Positions 1 to 6,527 are shown, counted from the stretch's first letter. The stretch is DNA of 8,965 nucleotides from Patulibacter sp. (GCA_023268575.1 JALRCL010000414.1:1-8965), one strand, 5' to 3'. The notes: generated by a model not told the origin, from the sequence alone. Numbers and translations: made by a program.

Positions 1-1
1 C

Positions 2-55
2 GAGGGGATGGCGGCGTTCGTCGAGAAGCGCCCCGCGGAGTTCCGTCACCGCTGA
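2..55 (+). CDS. Enoyl-CoA hydratase/isomerase family protein, C-terminal end only
   Basis: Only the last 17 codons lie in the window, reading EGMAAFVEKRPAEFRHR and then a TGA stop at 53-55. A tail of the form EGM-x-AF-x-EKR-P-x-F is characteristic of crotonase-fold enoyl-CoA hydratases/isomerases, where the final helix carries 'F(L/V)EKR(P/K)P.F'. If so, the protein would hydrate enoyl-CoA thioesters in the cytoplasm, in fatty-acid or related acyl-CoA degradation. The catalytic residues lie outside the window, so activity and substrate cannot be judged. The gene converges on the ATPase gene that ends at 103, with a 47-nt gap. The call rests on a short tail motif. Confidence 0.6.
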   Translation, partial: EGMAAFVEKRPAEFRHR

Positions 56-102
56 GGGGAGAGGGGCCGGGCCCCGCCCTGCTTCTCGTGTCGGCCGCGG
101 CC

Positions 103-1221
103 TCAGCGGTCGCGGAGCCACGCGGCGAACAGCGGATCCAGCAGCTCGACGCGGCGGCGCTCGCCGCGCCGCAGCAGCTGGCCGTCGGCGACGAGTCGCT
201 CGGTCGTGCTCTGCAGCGTCGAGCGCGAGATCTGGTGCTGCTCGGCGGCGGTCGTCGACGTCGCGGCCAGGCCATCGGCGACCGCGGAGCACACGGCTCT
301 CTCGGGCCGAGAGAGCGTCGACCAGAGCGCCGCGCAGACGTCGTCGACCTCGCGCAGCGCACGCGCCCACGCGGCGGCGGCGAGGTCATCGGCCGGCTCC
401 TCGTCGCGCAGCAGCTCGTGCAGGTGGAAGGCCAGCAGCATCGTGCGCTGCGGATGGCCGCCTGCTGCCTGGACGATCCGCGCGGTCGCGTCGGCGGTGC
501 GCGGGTCCTCCGGCGCCGGCATCCGGGCGAGCACCTCGCGCGTCGTCTCCTCGAGCGGGAGCGGCGGGAGCTCGACCGGGCGCGCCTGGCCGAAGAACGG
601 TCGCTCGCGATCGCCGAACAGCGTCCGCATCATCGAGGGGGAGGACCCCGCGAAGAGGTACGCGACCCGGTCGCCCTGGTGCTGGATGACCGAGCGCAGC
701 AGGCCGTCGAGGCGCTCGTCGGCGGTCAGGAGGTCCTGGAACTCGTCGAAGGCCACGACGACGAGGTCCCCGCCGGAGGCGAGGTCCGCCGGCAGCCGCA
801 GGAGGTCGCGGATCGCCGCGCGCGCGTCGTCCGGGCTCGGCGTCGCCCGGGCGCCCCGGGGCGCGAGCTGGACCTGGATGCCGGCGGGCCCGACGGTCAG
901 GCCGATCCGCGCCAGCCGCGCGGCGATCGTCCCCGGCCCGACGCCGGGGAGCTGCCGCAGCCCCTCGGCGATCCGGTCGAGCACGTCGACGACCGTGGCG
1001 ACGCGATCGAGGTCGACGAGGGCCGCGTGGTGGCCGGCGTCGCGCATCGCCGCGAGGTGCGCGCCGAGGAGCGTCGTCTTGCCGAACCGGCGCGGCGAGG
1101 CGAGGCGCACCGCGACGCGGTCGGCCGCGGCGCGCTGGAGCGCGTCGAGCTCGGCGCGCCGGTCGATCAGGACGGTCGGATCGAGCGGTCGCTGGTACTC
1201 GAACGGGTTCACCCTCGACAT
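103..1221 (-). CDS. AAA+ / archaeal-type (ATPase_2-like) P-loop ATPase with C-terminal winged helix
   Basis: Complete 372-residue soluble protein. The N-terminus (NPFEYQRPLDP, then IDRRAEL at about 19-25) is the usual opening of the ATPase_2/archaeal-ATPase group of the AAA+/STAND superfamily. Walker A is PRRFGKTT at about 43-50. Walker B is LVVVAFDEF at about 153-161, with Asp159/Glu160. A sensor-like strand ending in FAGSSPSMM follows, then PFFGQARPVEL, typical of this group. Residues about 300-372 form a winged-helix segment (SRSTLQSTTERLVADGQL) that could bind DNA or act as a lid. No membrane segment or signal peptide is visible. The ATG start is favoured because it places the family N-terminal motif correctly. 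No convincing Shine-Dalgarno precedes it, so a leaderless or weakly led message is possible. It is divergent from the riboswitch-controlled operon. The cellular role of these ATPases is generally unknown, and none is claimed. Confidence 0.85.
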   Translation of the reverse strand: MSRVNPFEYQRPLDPTVLIDRRAELDALQRAAADRVAVRLASPRRFGKTTLLGAHLAAMRDAGHHAALVDLDRVATVVDVLDRIAEGLRQLPGVGPGTIAARLARIGLTVGPAGIQVQLAPRGARATPSPDDARAAIRDLLRLPADLASGGDLVVVAFDEFQDLLTADERLDGLLRSVIQHQGDRVAYLFAGSSPSMMRTLFGDRERPFFGQARPVELPPLPLEETTREVLARMPAPEDPRTADATARIVQAAGGHPQRTMLLAFHLHELLRDEEPADDLAAAAWARALREVDDVCAALWSTLSRPERAVCSAVADGLAATSTTAAEQHQISRSTLQSTTERLVADGQLLRRGERRRVELLDPLFAAWLRDR

Positions 1222-1325
1222 GGTATGGGAAGATCATTCTGGTCTGTACCTGATCGCCATACAGAGGCGTACCTCTCCAAGGTTCAAGAGCCGCGTCGGC
1301 GTCGCGGACCGCGACGACGAGGGGC
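1222..1325. promoter_or_regulatory. Divergent promoter zone between the ATPase gene and the B12 riboswitch
   Basis: This is a relatively AT-rich island in an otherwise extremely GC-rich window. It must contain the promoter of the ATPase gene (minus) and that of the riboswitch leader (plus). A plus-strand candidate is TTCTGG at 1237-1242, a 17-nt spacer, then TACAGA at 1260-1265. A minus-strand candidate is TTGAAC (complement of 1282-1287), an 18-nt spacer, then TGTATG (complement of 1258-1263). Both are weak matches to a sigma70-type consensus and overlap each other. The zone as a location is well supported by context; the exact hexamers are inference. Confidence 0.35.
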
Positions 1326-1545
1326 GGTGTCGCGCTGGTACCGTCCGCGGCAGATTCCAAGCGGAGCGCGGCGAGGGAAGACCGGTGGGAGACCGGCGCG
1401 GACCCGCCACTGTGAGCGCCCGATCCGATCGCCGCCGGCACCCGCGAGGTGCGGCCACTGGGACCGCCCCGCCGATGCGCCGGCCGGGCCCGGGAAGGCG
1501 CGGGGACCGGGGGCGCGAGCCAGGAGACCGGCCCGGTCCGTCCAC
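1326..1545 (+). ncRNA. Cobalamin (adenosylcobalamin/B12) riboswitch
   Basis: The leader shows the conserved blocks of the cobalamin riboswitch class (RF00174-like) in the right order. There is a GGGAA followed by CCGGTGGGAGACCGG (about 1375-1396). Next come GACCCGCCACTGTGAGCG (about 1400-1417), a second GCCACTG at 1454-1460 and CGGGAAGGC at 1491-1499. The B12 box GCCAGGAGACCGGCC is at 1519-1533. The ends are approximate and were placed by eye from the outer P1/P2 region. In this class, binding of adenosylcobalamin or a related cobalamin lowers expression of the downstream gene by terminating transcription or hiding the ribosome binding site. Here it lies directly ahead of a three-gene ECF transporter operon, which makes that operon a predicted B12 or corrinoid importer. 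The element class is confident; the exact ligand preference is not visible. Confidence 0.93.
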
Positions 1546-1550
1546 GTCGA

Positions 1551-1590
1551 GACCCCTCGGGGATGGGGAGACCGTGCGCATGCGCAGCAC
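1551..1590 (+). promoter_or_regulatory. Probable expression platform, ribosome binding site and start region of ecfT
   Basis: A Shine-Dalgarno-like GGGGAG lies at 1565-1570, 9 nt before ATG at 1580. Just upstream, CCCC at 1553-1556 can pair with GGGG at 1565-1568 across an 8-nt loop, which would hide the ribosome site. The ATG sits in the centre of a perfect 12-bp palindrome (1575-1586) flanked by GTGC (1574-1577) and GCAC (1587-1590). No U-tract is seen after the B12 box, so translational rather than transcriptional control is favoured. The sequences are seen directly; the switching role is inference. Confidence 0.45.
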
Positions 1591-2677
1591 CGCGGGGACC
1601 GTCGTCCCGGCCGACCACCGATCGCAGCAGCTTCCCGGCCCGGGCGGCGACCGAACGTCTGCGACGGGCGCGTTCGTGGCACCCCGCCGCGCCGGTCGGC
1701 GGTCCCGGCGGCCGCCGACCGATCGGATCCTCGACGCCGTGGCGGGGGTCGGGCACCGTCCGGGTGGCGATCCGCTGCGCGCGGCGCGCCCCGCGGTCGC
1801 CACCGCGTGGTGCGTCGCGGTCGCCGGGGCCACGATCGCCGTCACGCACCCGCTCGTCCTGGCGGCGCTCGTGCTCGCGGTCCTCGCGGTCGGGGCGCGC
1901 GCCGGTGCCGGTGCGGTCCAGCGACGCGCGCTCCTGCTGGGCCTGCCGCTCGCGCTGCTCGTCGTGCTCGTCAACGGGCTCGTCGTGCGCGACGGCCTGA
2001 CGGTGGTCGCGCGTCTGGGCCACTTGCCGGTGCTCGGGCAGGTCGACGTGACGCTGGAGGCGCTCGTCAGCGGCGGAACCCTCGCGCTGCGGCTCCTCGT
2101 GCTCCTGCCGCTGAGCCTCCTCTTCCTCGTCGCGGTCGACCCCGACGCGCTCCTGCGCGCGCTCCGCCCGCGCTGGCCGGCGGCCGCGCTCACGGCGGCG
2201 CTGGCGCTGCGGGTCGTCCCGGTGCTCGCGCGCGACGGGCGGCGGATGGCCGACGCCCGCGCGCTGCGGCCACCCGGGACGCCCGGGGCGCACGACGATC
2301 GGGGCGCCCGGGCGCTCGTCGCGCGGGCGGTCGTCGGCTCCGCCCTCGACCGTGCGGGCGACCTCGCCGCTGCGATCGAGCTGCGCGGCCACGGCCTCGG
2401 CGTCCGGCCGACGACGCCGGCGGCGCCGTGGTCGCGACACGACCGGGCGGTGGCCGTCGCGTCCGCGCTGCTCCTCGCCGCGACCGTCGTGGCGCTCGCC
2501 ACGGGCGCCCTGCGGATGACGGCGCTGCCGGAGCTCGACCTCCCGCTGGGCGGCGGCACGCTCGCCCTCGGCGGCCTCCTCGTCGTCCTGGCGCTCGTGC
2601 CCGCGCTGCTCCCGGGAACCGGCGTCCGCGCGGCCGGCGTCCACCCACCCGCGCCCGGACCCGGGGGCGACCGGTGA
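1580..2677 (+). CDS. ecfT: ECF transporter transmembrane coupling protein (EcfT/CbiQ family), B12-type operon
   Basis: Predicted 365-residue integral membrane protein, the T component that links the ATPases to the substrate-binding S component. Hydrophobic segments are clear in the second and third fifths (for example TAWCVAVAGATIAV, LLLGLPLALLVVLVNGLVV, LRLLVLLPLSLLFLVAV). Two more lie at the C-terminus (LLLAATVVALATGAL and LGGLLVVLALVPALL). In the cytoplasmic loop, ADARALRPPG and AIELRGHGLG match the two X-Arg-X coupling motifs by which EcfT contacts the ATPases. The ATG at 1580 is chosen for its Shine-Dalgarno at 1565-1570; GTG at 1574 and GTG at 1676 are alternatives. With the chosen start there is a long, polar, Arg/Pro-rich N-terminus of about 70 residues before the first helix, unusual for the family. 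It is downstream of the cobalamin riboswitch and overlaps the ATPase gene by 4 nt. It may correspond to CbrV of the predicted CbrTUV transporter. Confidence 0.85.
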   Translation: MRSTAGTVVPADHRSQQLPGPGGDRTSATGAFVAPRRAGRRSRRPPTDRILDAVAGVGHRPGGDPLRAARPAVATAWCVAVAGATIAVTHPLVLAALVLAVLAVGARAGAGAVQRRALLLGLPLALLVVLVNGLVVRDGLTVVARLGHLPVLGQVDVTLEALVSGGTLALRLLVLLPLSLLFLVAVDPDALLRALRPRWPAAALTAALALRVVPVLARDGRRMADARALRPPGTPGAHDDRGARALVARAVVGSALDRAGDLAAAIELRGHGLGVRPTTPAAPWSRHDRAVAVASALLLAATVVALATGALRMTALPELDLPLGGGTLALGGLLVVLALVPALLPGTGVRAAGVHPPAPGPGGDR

Positions 2678-4434
2678 GCGCCGCGCCGCTGCTGCGCCTC
2701 GAGCGGGTCTCCTTCCGCCACGTCGACGGCGCGCCGGCGTCGCTCGTCGACGTCGACCTGCGGATCGCGCCCGGCGAGCTCGTGCTGCTCGCCGGCGCGT
2801 CGGGCTCGGGCAAGTCGACGCTGTTGCACGCGGCCTGCGGCCTGGCGCCGCACCACACCGGCGGCACGCTGGCCGGGCACGTCGTCGTCGCCGGCACCGA
2901 CACCCGCGACGCGCGGCCCGGCGCGCTGGCCCGCAGCGTCGGGACCGTCCTGCAGGACCCTGAGACGCAGGTCGTCCTCAACGGCGTGCGGTCGGAGCTC
3001 AGCCTGCCGCTGGAGCTCCGGGGGGCGCCGCCGGCGACGATCGCGCGCGCCGTCGAGGAGGTCGCCCTCGCGCTGGGGATCGAGCGCCTCCTCGACCGCA
3101 GCGTCCACGCGCTCTCCGGCGGCGAGCTGCAGCGCGTGGCCCTCGGGGCCGCGCTGGCCGCCGGCGGCACCGGACGCGACGCGGTCCGGCTGCTCCTGCT
3201 CGACGAGCCGACCTCGCAGCTGGACCCGGTCGCCGGCGACGAGCTGCTGTGGCTGTTGCGCCGGCTCGCGGAGGAGCAGGGGATCGCGGCGATCGTCGCC
3301 GAGCACCGGCTCGACCGCTGCCTGCACCACGTCGACCGGGTCGTCGTGCTCGACGCCGGGCGGGTCGCCTGGGACGGCACGCCGGTCGCGTTCCTCGACT
3401 GGGCCGCCGTCCACGCGCCGGAGCTGCTGCCTCCGGCGGCGCGGCTCTTCGCGCTCGCGGGACGGACGCCGCTGCCGCTCGGCGTCCGCACCGCGCGCGA
3501 GGCGCTCGACGGCGAGCCCCTGGGGAGCGCCGGCGTCGCGCCCGGGTCCGCCGAGCCGGGCGTGGGGCACGCCCCGGAGCCCGCCCTCGCCGGCACCGCG
3601 CCGGCGGGCGGCGCCGGGCCCCGGCCGGTCCCGGACCAGGAGCGTGCGGCGCGCGGCGGCGGCCTGCTCCGCCGGAGGCTCCGGCGGGGGCGGACGGTCG
3701 ACGCACCGGCCGCGGTCGCGGCCGAGGGTCTCTGGCTCGAGCTGCCCGACGGGCCGGCGGTCCTGCGCGGCGTCGACCTGCGGATCGCGCCAGGCGAGCG
3801 GGTGGCGCTGCTCGGACGCAACGGCGCGGGCAAGTCGACGCTCCTGCGGACCCTCGCGGGGCTCCACGACCCGACGCGGGGGCGGATCGCCCGTGGCGGG
3901 CGGATCGGGCTCCTCGCGCAGCGTCCGGGCGATCACCTGCTCCACGACCGCGTGGCCGACGAGGCGGACCCGGCGGCGCTGGAGCGCGCCGGCGTCGCGC
4001 ACCTCGCGGACCGCCACCCCGGGGACCTCTCGGGCGGCGAGCGGCAGCGCGTGGCGCTCGCGGTGGCGCTCGGCGGCGCCGAGCGGCCGGCGCTCGTCGC
4101 GCTCGACGAGCCGACCCGCGGGATGGACGGCGCCGCACGCCGGCGCCTCGGGAGCCACCTCGACGCGCTGGCCGCCGAGGACGTCGCGATCCTCGTGGCG
4201 ACCCACGACGTCGAGTTCGCGGCCGAGGTCGCCGACCGAGCGCTGCTGCTCATCGACGGGCGGGTCGCCGCCGACGGCCCCGCCGAGGAGGTGCTCTCCG
4301 GAGGCTGGTACTTCGGGACGCAGACGGCGCGCGTGCTCGCCGATCGCGTCCCTGGTCCTCCGCCGCTGACGCCGGAGGACGGCGCGGCGCTGCTCGTGGG
4401 CGAGCAGGCGGCGAGCGGGAGCGCGCGCCCGTGA
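2674..4434 (+). CDS. ECF transporter energizing ATPase, two ABC domains fused (EcfA-EcfA')
   Basis: Predicted 586-residue cytoplasmic ATPase that powers the ECF importer, with both nucleotide-binding domains on one chain. Domain 1 has Walker A GASGSGKST (41-49), Q-loop VLQDPETQ (92-99), signature LSGGELQR (147-154), Walker B ending LLLLDEPT with Asp177/Glu178, and switch His211. A Gly/Ala/Pro-rich linker with an Arg-rich stretch follows at about 290-355. Domain 2 has Walker A GRNGAGKST (381-389), Q-loop LLAQ, signature LSGGERQR (452-459), Walker B Asp478/Glu479 and switch His511. Both sites therefore look catalytically complete. Domain 2 is compact: Walker A lysine to signature spans about 65 residues, against about 100 in domain 1. 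The GTG start overlaps the ecfT stop in a GTGA, which implies translational coupling. Fused A1-A2 subunits are usual for actinobacterial ECF systems. It may correspond to CbrU. Confidence 0.9.
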   Translation: MSAAPLLRLERVSFRHVDGAPASLVDVDLRIAPGELVLLAGASGSGKSTLLHAACGLAPHHTGGTLAGHVVVAGTDTRDARPGALARSVGTVLQDPETQVVLNGVRSELSLPLELRGAPPATIARAVEEVALALGIERLLDRSVHALSGGELQRVALGAALAAGGTGRDAVRLLLLDEPTSQLDPVAGDELLWLLRRLAEEQGIAAIVAEHRLDRCLHHVDRVVVLDAGRVAWDGTPVAFLDWAAVHAPELLPPAARLFALAGRTPLPLGVRTAREALDGEPLGSAGVAPGSAEPGVGHAPEPALAGTAPAGGAGPRPVPDQERAARGGGLLRRRLRRGRTVDAPAAVAAEGLWLELPDGPAVLRGVDLRIAPGERVALLGRNGAGKSTLLRTLAGLHDPTRGRIARGGRIGLLAQRPGDHLLHDRVADEADPAALERAGVAHLADRHPGDLSGGERQRVALAVALGGAERPALVALDEPTRGMDGAARRRLGSHLDALAAEDVAILVATHDVEFAAEVADRALLLIDGRVAADGPAEEVLSGGWYFGTQTARVLADRVPGPPPLTPEDGAALLVGEQAASGSARP

Positions 4435-5108
4435 GCGGCTGGCTGCTGCCGGCGCTCGGCGTGGCCTGCGGCGCGGTGCTCCTCGGTCTGCGCTGGTACG
4501 AGCGCTCGCGGCCCTCGCCCCGGGTCCTCGCCCTCGTGGCGACGCTCGCGGCGCTCGCCGCGATCGGCCGGGTGGCGTTCGCGCCGCTGCCGAACGTCAA
4601 GCCGACGACCGACATCGTCCTCGTGGCGGGCTTCGTGCTGGGGCCCGCCCCCGGGTTCGCCGTCGGCGCGTTCGCCGCGCTCACGTCGAACTTCCTCTTC
4701 GGTCAGGGGCCCTGGACCCCCTGGCAGATGCTGGCCTGGGGGCTGTGCGGCCTGATCGGAGCGGGTCTCGGGACGGTGACGCGGGGGCGCGCCGGTCGCT
4801 GGACGCTCGCGCTCACCTGCGCCGCGGCGGGGCTCCTGTTCGGGCTCGTCATGAACCTCGCGACCTGGCTGACGTTCTCGAGCGACCCGTCGGAGGGGCT
4901 GCTCTTCCTCCTCGGCACGGCGCTGCCGTACGACCTCGCCCACGCGGGCGGCAACCTCGTGCTCGCGCTGCTCTTCGGTCCCTCCGCGATCGTCGCCCTC
5001 CGGCGGTCGGCGCGTCGCCGCGACGGCCGCTTCGTCGACGCGGGGGCCTTCGCCGCGGAGGCGCCGGCCGGCGGCCCGAGCGTCAGCGGATCCGGCGCAG
5101 CGCGGTGA
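4431..5108 (+). CDS. ECF transporter substrate-specificity (S) component, predicted cobalamin/corrinoid
   Basis: Predicted 225-residue membrane protein with about six hydrophobic helices, the usual size and topology of S components. Notable conserved-looking segments are PNVKPTTD (54-61), followed by the hydrophobic IVLVAGFVLGPAPGFAVG, then GQGPWTPWQMLAWG (91-104) at a helix junction. These are typical of a group of actinobacterial ECF S components. The GTG start overlaps the ATPase stop by 4 nt, so it is the third gene of the riboswitch-led operon. The S component captures the vitamin outside the membrane and toppling delivers it inside. Cobalamin specificity is inferred from the riboswitch, not from a recognised binding motif; it may correspond to CbrT. 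The C-terminal 40 residues are polar and low in complexity. The last 26 nt overlap the convergent membrane-protein gene. Confidence 0.85.
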   Translation: MSGWLLPALGVACGAVLLGLRWYERSRPSPRVLALVATLAALAAIGRVAFAPLPNVKPTTDIVLVAGFVLGPAPGFAVGAFAALTSNFLFGQGPWTPWQMLAWGLCGLIGAGLGTVTRGRAGRWTLALTCAAAGLLFGLVMNLATWLTFSSDPSEGLLFLLGTALPYDLAHAGGNLVLALLFGPSAIVALRRSARRRDGRFVDAGAFAAEAPAGGPSVSGSGAAR

Positions 5109-5754
5109 GCGCCTCGCGCAGCTGCTCGTCGTCGAGCACCCCGCGGCGGTGGAGGTCCAGGAGCTGCGAGACCTGCTCGGTCGACGGCCCCGTGCCCGCC
5201 TGCGGAGCACGGCCGAGCGCGCCGGTGGCGAGGCCGTGGACGAGCAGCGCGTGGAGCTCGGCCGGCGCACCGGGGCGCGCCGATGGTCGCGCGGCACCGG
5301 CGCCCGGTTCCGGACGCGGTGGCGGGGCCGGCGGCGGGCGGTCCACCACGGCGGCCGCGAGCCCGGCGAGCAGCGCGAGGAGGGCCGGCACGCCGAACGC
5401 CCCCACGACGATCCACGTCGCGACGGTCGCGTCGGTGACCGGCGCGGCCTCGAACCGCGCGACGTAGGTGCCCGCCGCGACCGCGCCGAGCAGCAGCGCC
5501 AGGCCCGTGCCCGGCAGGCCCCGGCGACCGGCGAGCAAGGCGACGCCGAGCGGTCCGAGCACGAGGAGCGCCGCGACGCCGCCGAGCAGCGCGGGAGCGA
5601 ACCCCGGCGGGCAGTCCCCCGCGTCCCCGCCGCACTCCGACGGGCCGCGCGCGACCTGGAACGCCGCCCAGCTCAGCAGGCACGCCGCGGCGACCACGAG
5701 GAGCGCGCCGAGCACCGCGCGGCGCCACGGCGGAGCGGACCTCCTGGCGCTCAC
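5083..5754 (-). CDS. Four-helix membrane protein with C-terminal SHOCT-like segment, function unknown
   Basis: Predicted 223 residues. Four hydrophobic segments are visible at about 13-35, 53-76, 83-100 and 111-137. The loop between helices 1 and 2 carries CGGDAGDC (Cys41 and Cys48), which could form a disulfide if it faces outward. A Pro/Gly/Ala-rich linker (about 139-165) leads to a C-terminal segment with the pattern LLDLHRRGVLDDEQLREAL, resembling the short SHOCT oligomerisation motif. The GTG start at 5752-5754 is chosen because it forms a GTGA overlap with the stop of the upstream minus-strand gene, indicating coupled translation. The predicted topology and the SHOCT-like tail suggest a membrane-anchored scaffold or sensor, but no function is assigned. 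Its 3' end overlaps the S-component gene tail to tail. Confidence 0.75.
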   Translation of the reverse strand: MSARRSAPPWRRAVLGALLVVAAACLLSWAAFQVARGPSECGGDAGDCPPGFAPALLGGVAALLVLGPLGVALLAGRRGLPGTGLALLLGAVAAGTYVARFEAAPVTDATVATWIVVGAFGVPALLALLAGLAAAVVDRPPPAPPPRPEPGAGAARPSARPGAPAELHALLVHGLATGALGRAPQAGTGPSTEQVSQLLDLHRRGVLDDEQLREALTALRRIR

Positions 5755-6527
5755 CGCAGCACTCGCCCGCGCGCGTCGACGGTGATCGAGCGGTCGGCCG
5801 CCGGAACGCCCTGCACGGTGAGCACCCACCGCAGCTGCCGGCTCGTCGCCGTGCGCATGGCCAGGTCGCTTCCGAGCGAGACGCTCGTGCGCGTGGTGAT
5901 CGCGAGGGTCGCGGTCGGCTCGCGAGCCGCCGGGCCGAGCTGCTGCAGACGCCGCGCGAGCGCCCGGAGCGCGGGCTCGGGACGCAGCTCCCCGAGGCGC
6001 ACGCCGGGCTCGTCGCCGGTGGCGCTCGGCAGCGACGTCTCGTGACGGTCGCCGCTGACGCCGATCCGCAACCACCGCCGCGCGCCGCCGTCGCCGATGA
6101 GGGTCAGCAGCAGGCGTTCCGGCCCGGCGGTGAGCCCTGCGACGCGCTCGTCCGTCCGGACGTCCGGCGCGGCGTCGTCGAGCGCGCGGCGCAGCTCCGC
6201 GGGCCGCAACAGCGACCGGGGCCCGAGCGGGTCCGACGCGAGCGCGAAGGCCAGCGCGCGGGACTGGCTCGCACCGGTGTCGACGGCGTGGCGCATGGTG
6301 GCCGCCACCGCGGCTCCGCCGGCGGCGAGCAGCGCGACGACGGCCAACAGCCGGCCGGCGACGCGCGCCCTGCGGTGGGAGCGCGCCGGACGGGCGGGCG
6401 GGGGCGGCGTGCCGGAGCCGGACGCGAAGGTCGGCGAGGACTCGGCGGCCCGGCGGCCGAACGGATCGAGGGGCGCGTCGGGGGGAGCCACGCGGCTGGG
6501 AGCGTACGCCACGCCGCTCTCGCGCAT
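5751..6527 (-). CDS. Single-pass membrane protein with extracytoplasmic domain, function unknown
   Basis: Predicted 258 residues. The first 55 residues are polar and Pro/Ser/Arg-rich (including TPPPPARPARSHRRARV) and probably cytoplasmic. One transmembrane helix follows at about 56-77 (VAGRLLAVVALLAAGGAAVAA). The remaining about 180 residues form an alpha/beta-looking soluble domain that would lie outside the membrane. It contains strand-like stretches such as RLLLTLIGDGG and LRWVLTVQGVPAADRSITVDARGRVL at its end. No catalytic motif or cysteine pair was recognised, and no known family could be named. The ATG at 6525-6527 is chosen as the first clear start downstream of the operator region; a weak GAGAAG-like site precedes it. 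It is the promoter-proximal gene of a two-gene minus-strand unit and is divergent from the MFS exporter. Confidence 0.65.
   Translation of the reverse strand: MRESGVAYAPSRVAPPDAPLDPFGRRAAESSPTFASGSGTPPPPARPARSHRRARVAGRLLAVVALLAAGGAAVAATMRHAVDTGASQSRALAFALASDPLGPRSLLRPAELRRALDDAAPDVRTDERVAGLTAGPERLLLTLIGDGGARRWLRIGVSGDRHETSLPSATGDEPGVRLGELRPEPALRALARRLQQLGPAAREPTATLAITTRTSVSLGSDLAMRTATSRQLRWVLTVQGVPAADRSITVDARGRVLR

Noticed and set aside
56..102. Possible terminator: GGGGC-CGG-GCCCC at 63-75 and the palindrome GGCCGCGGCC at 93-102 in the convergent gap
   Set aside because: The stem is only 5 bp with no T-tract, and such palindromes are common in sequence this GC-rich; too weak to call.
88..2673. 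Plus-strand open frame continuing upstream of the fused ATPase gene, antisense to the minus-strand ATPase and across the riboswitch
   Set aside because: The ABC protein begins naturally at GTG 2674 in a GTGA overlap. Upstream translation is Arg/Ala/Gly-rich with no domain, and it runs antisense to a clear P-loop ATPase.
3540..3720. Gly/Ala/Pro-rich and then Arg-rich stretch in the ATPase gene considered as a gene boundary or frameshift
   Set aside because: The frame is continuous, no new start with a ribosome site is evident, and a flexible linker between fused EcfA domains explains it.
1234..4206. Very long minus-strand open frame (990 codons) opposite the ECF genes
   Set aside because: Low-complexity Arg/Ala/Pro/Gly translation opposite genes with full ABC and EcfT motifs; expected shadow of extreme third-position G/C bias.
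5300..5360. Proline-rich coding stretch in the four-helix protein considered as a repeat element
   Set aside because: It is a short low-complexity linker between the last helix and the SHOCT-like tail, with no regular repeat unit.
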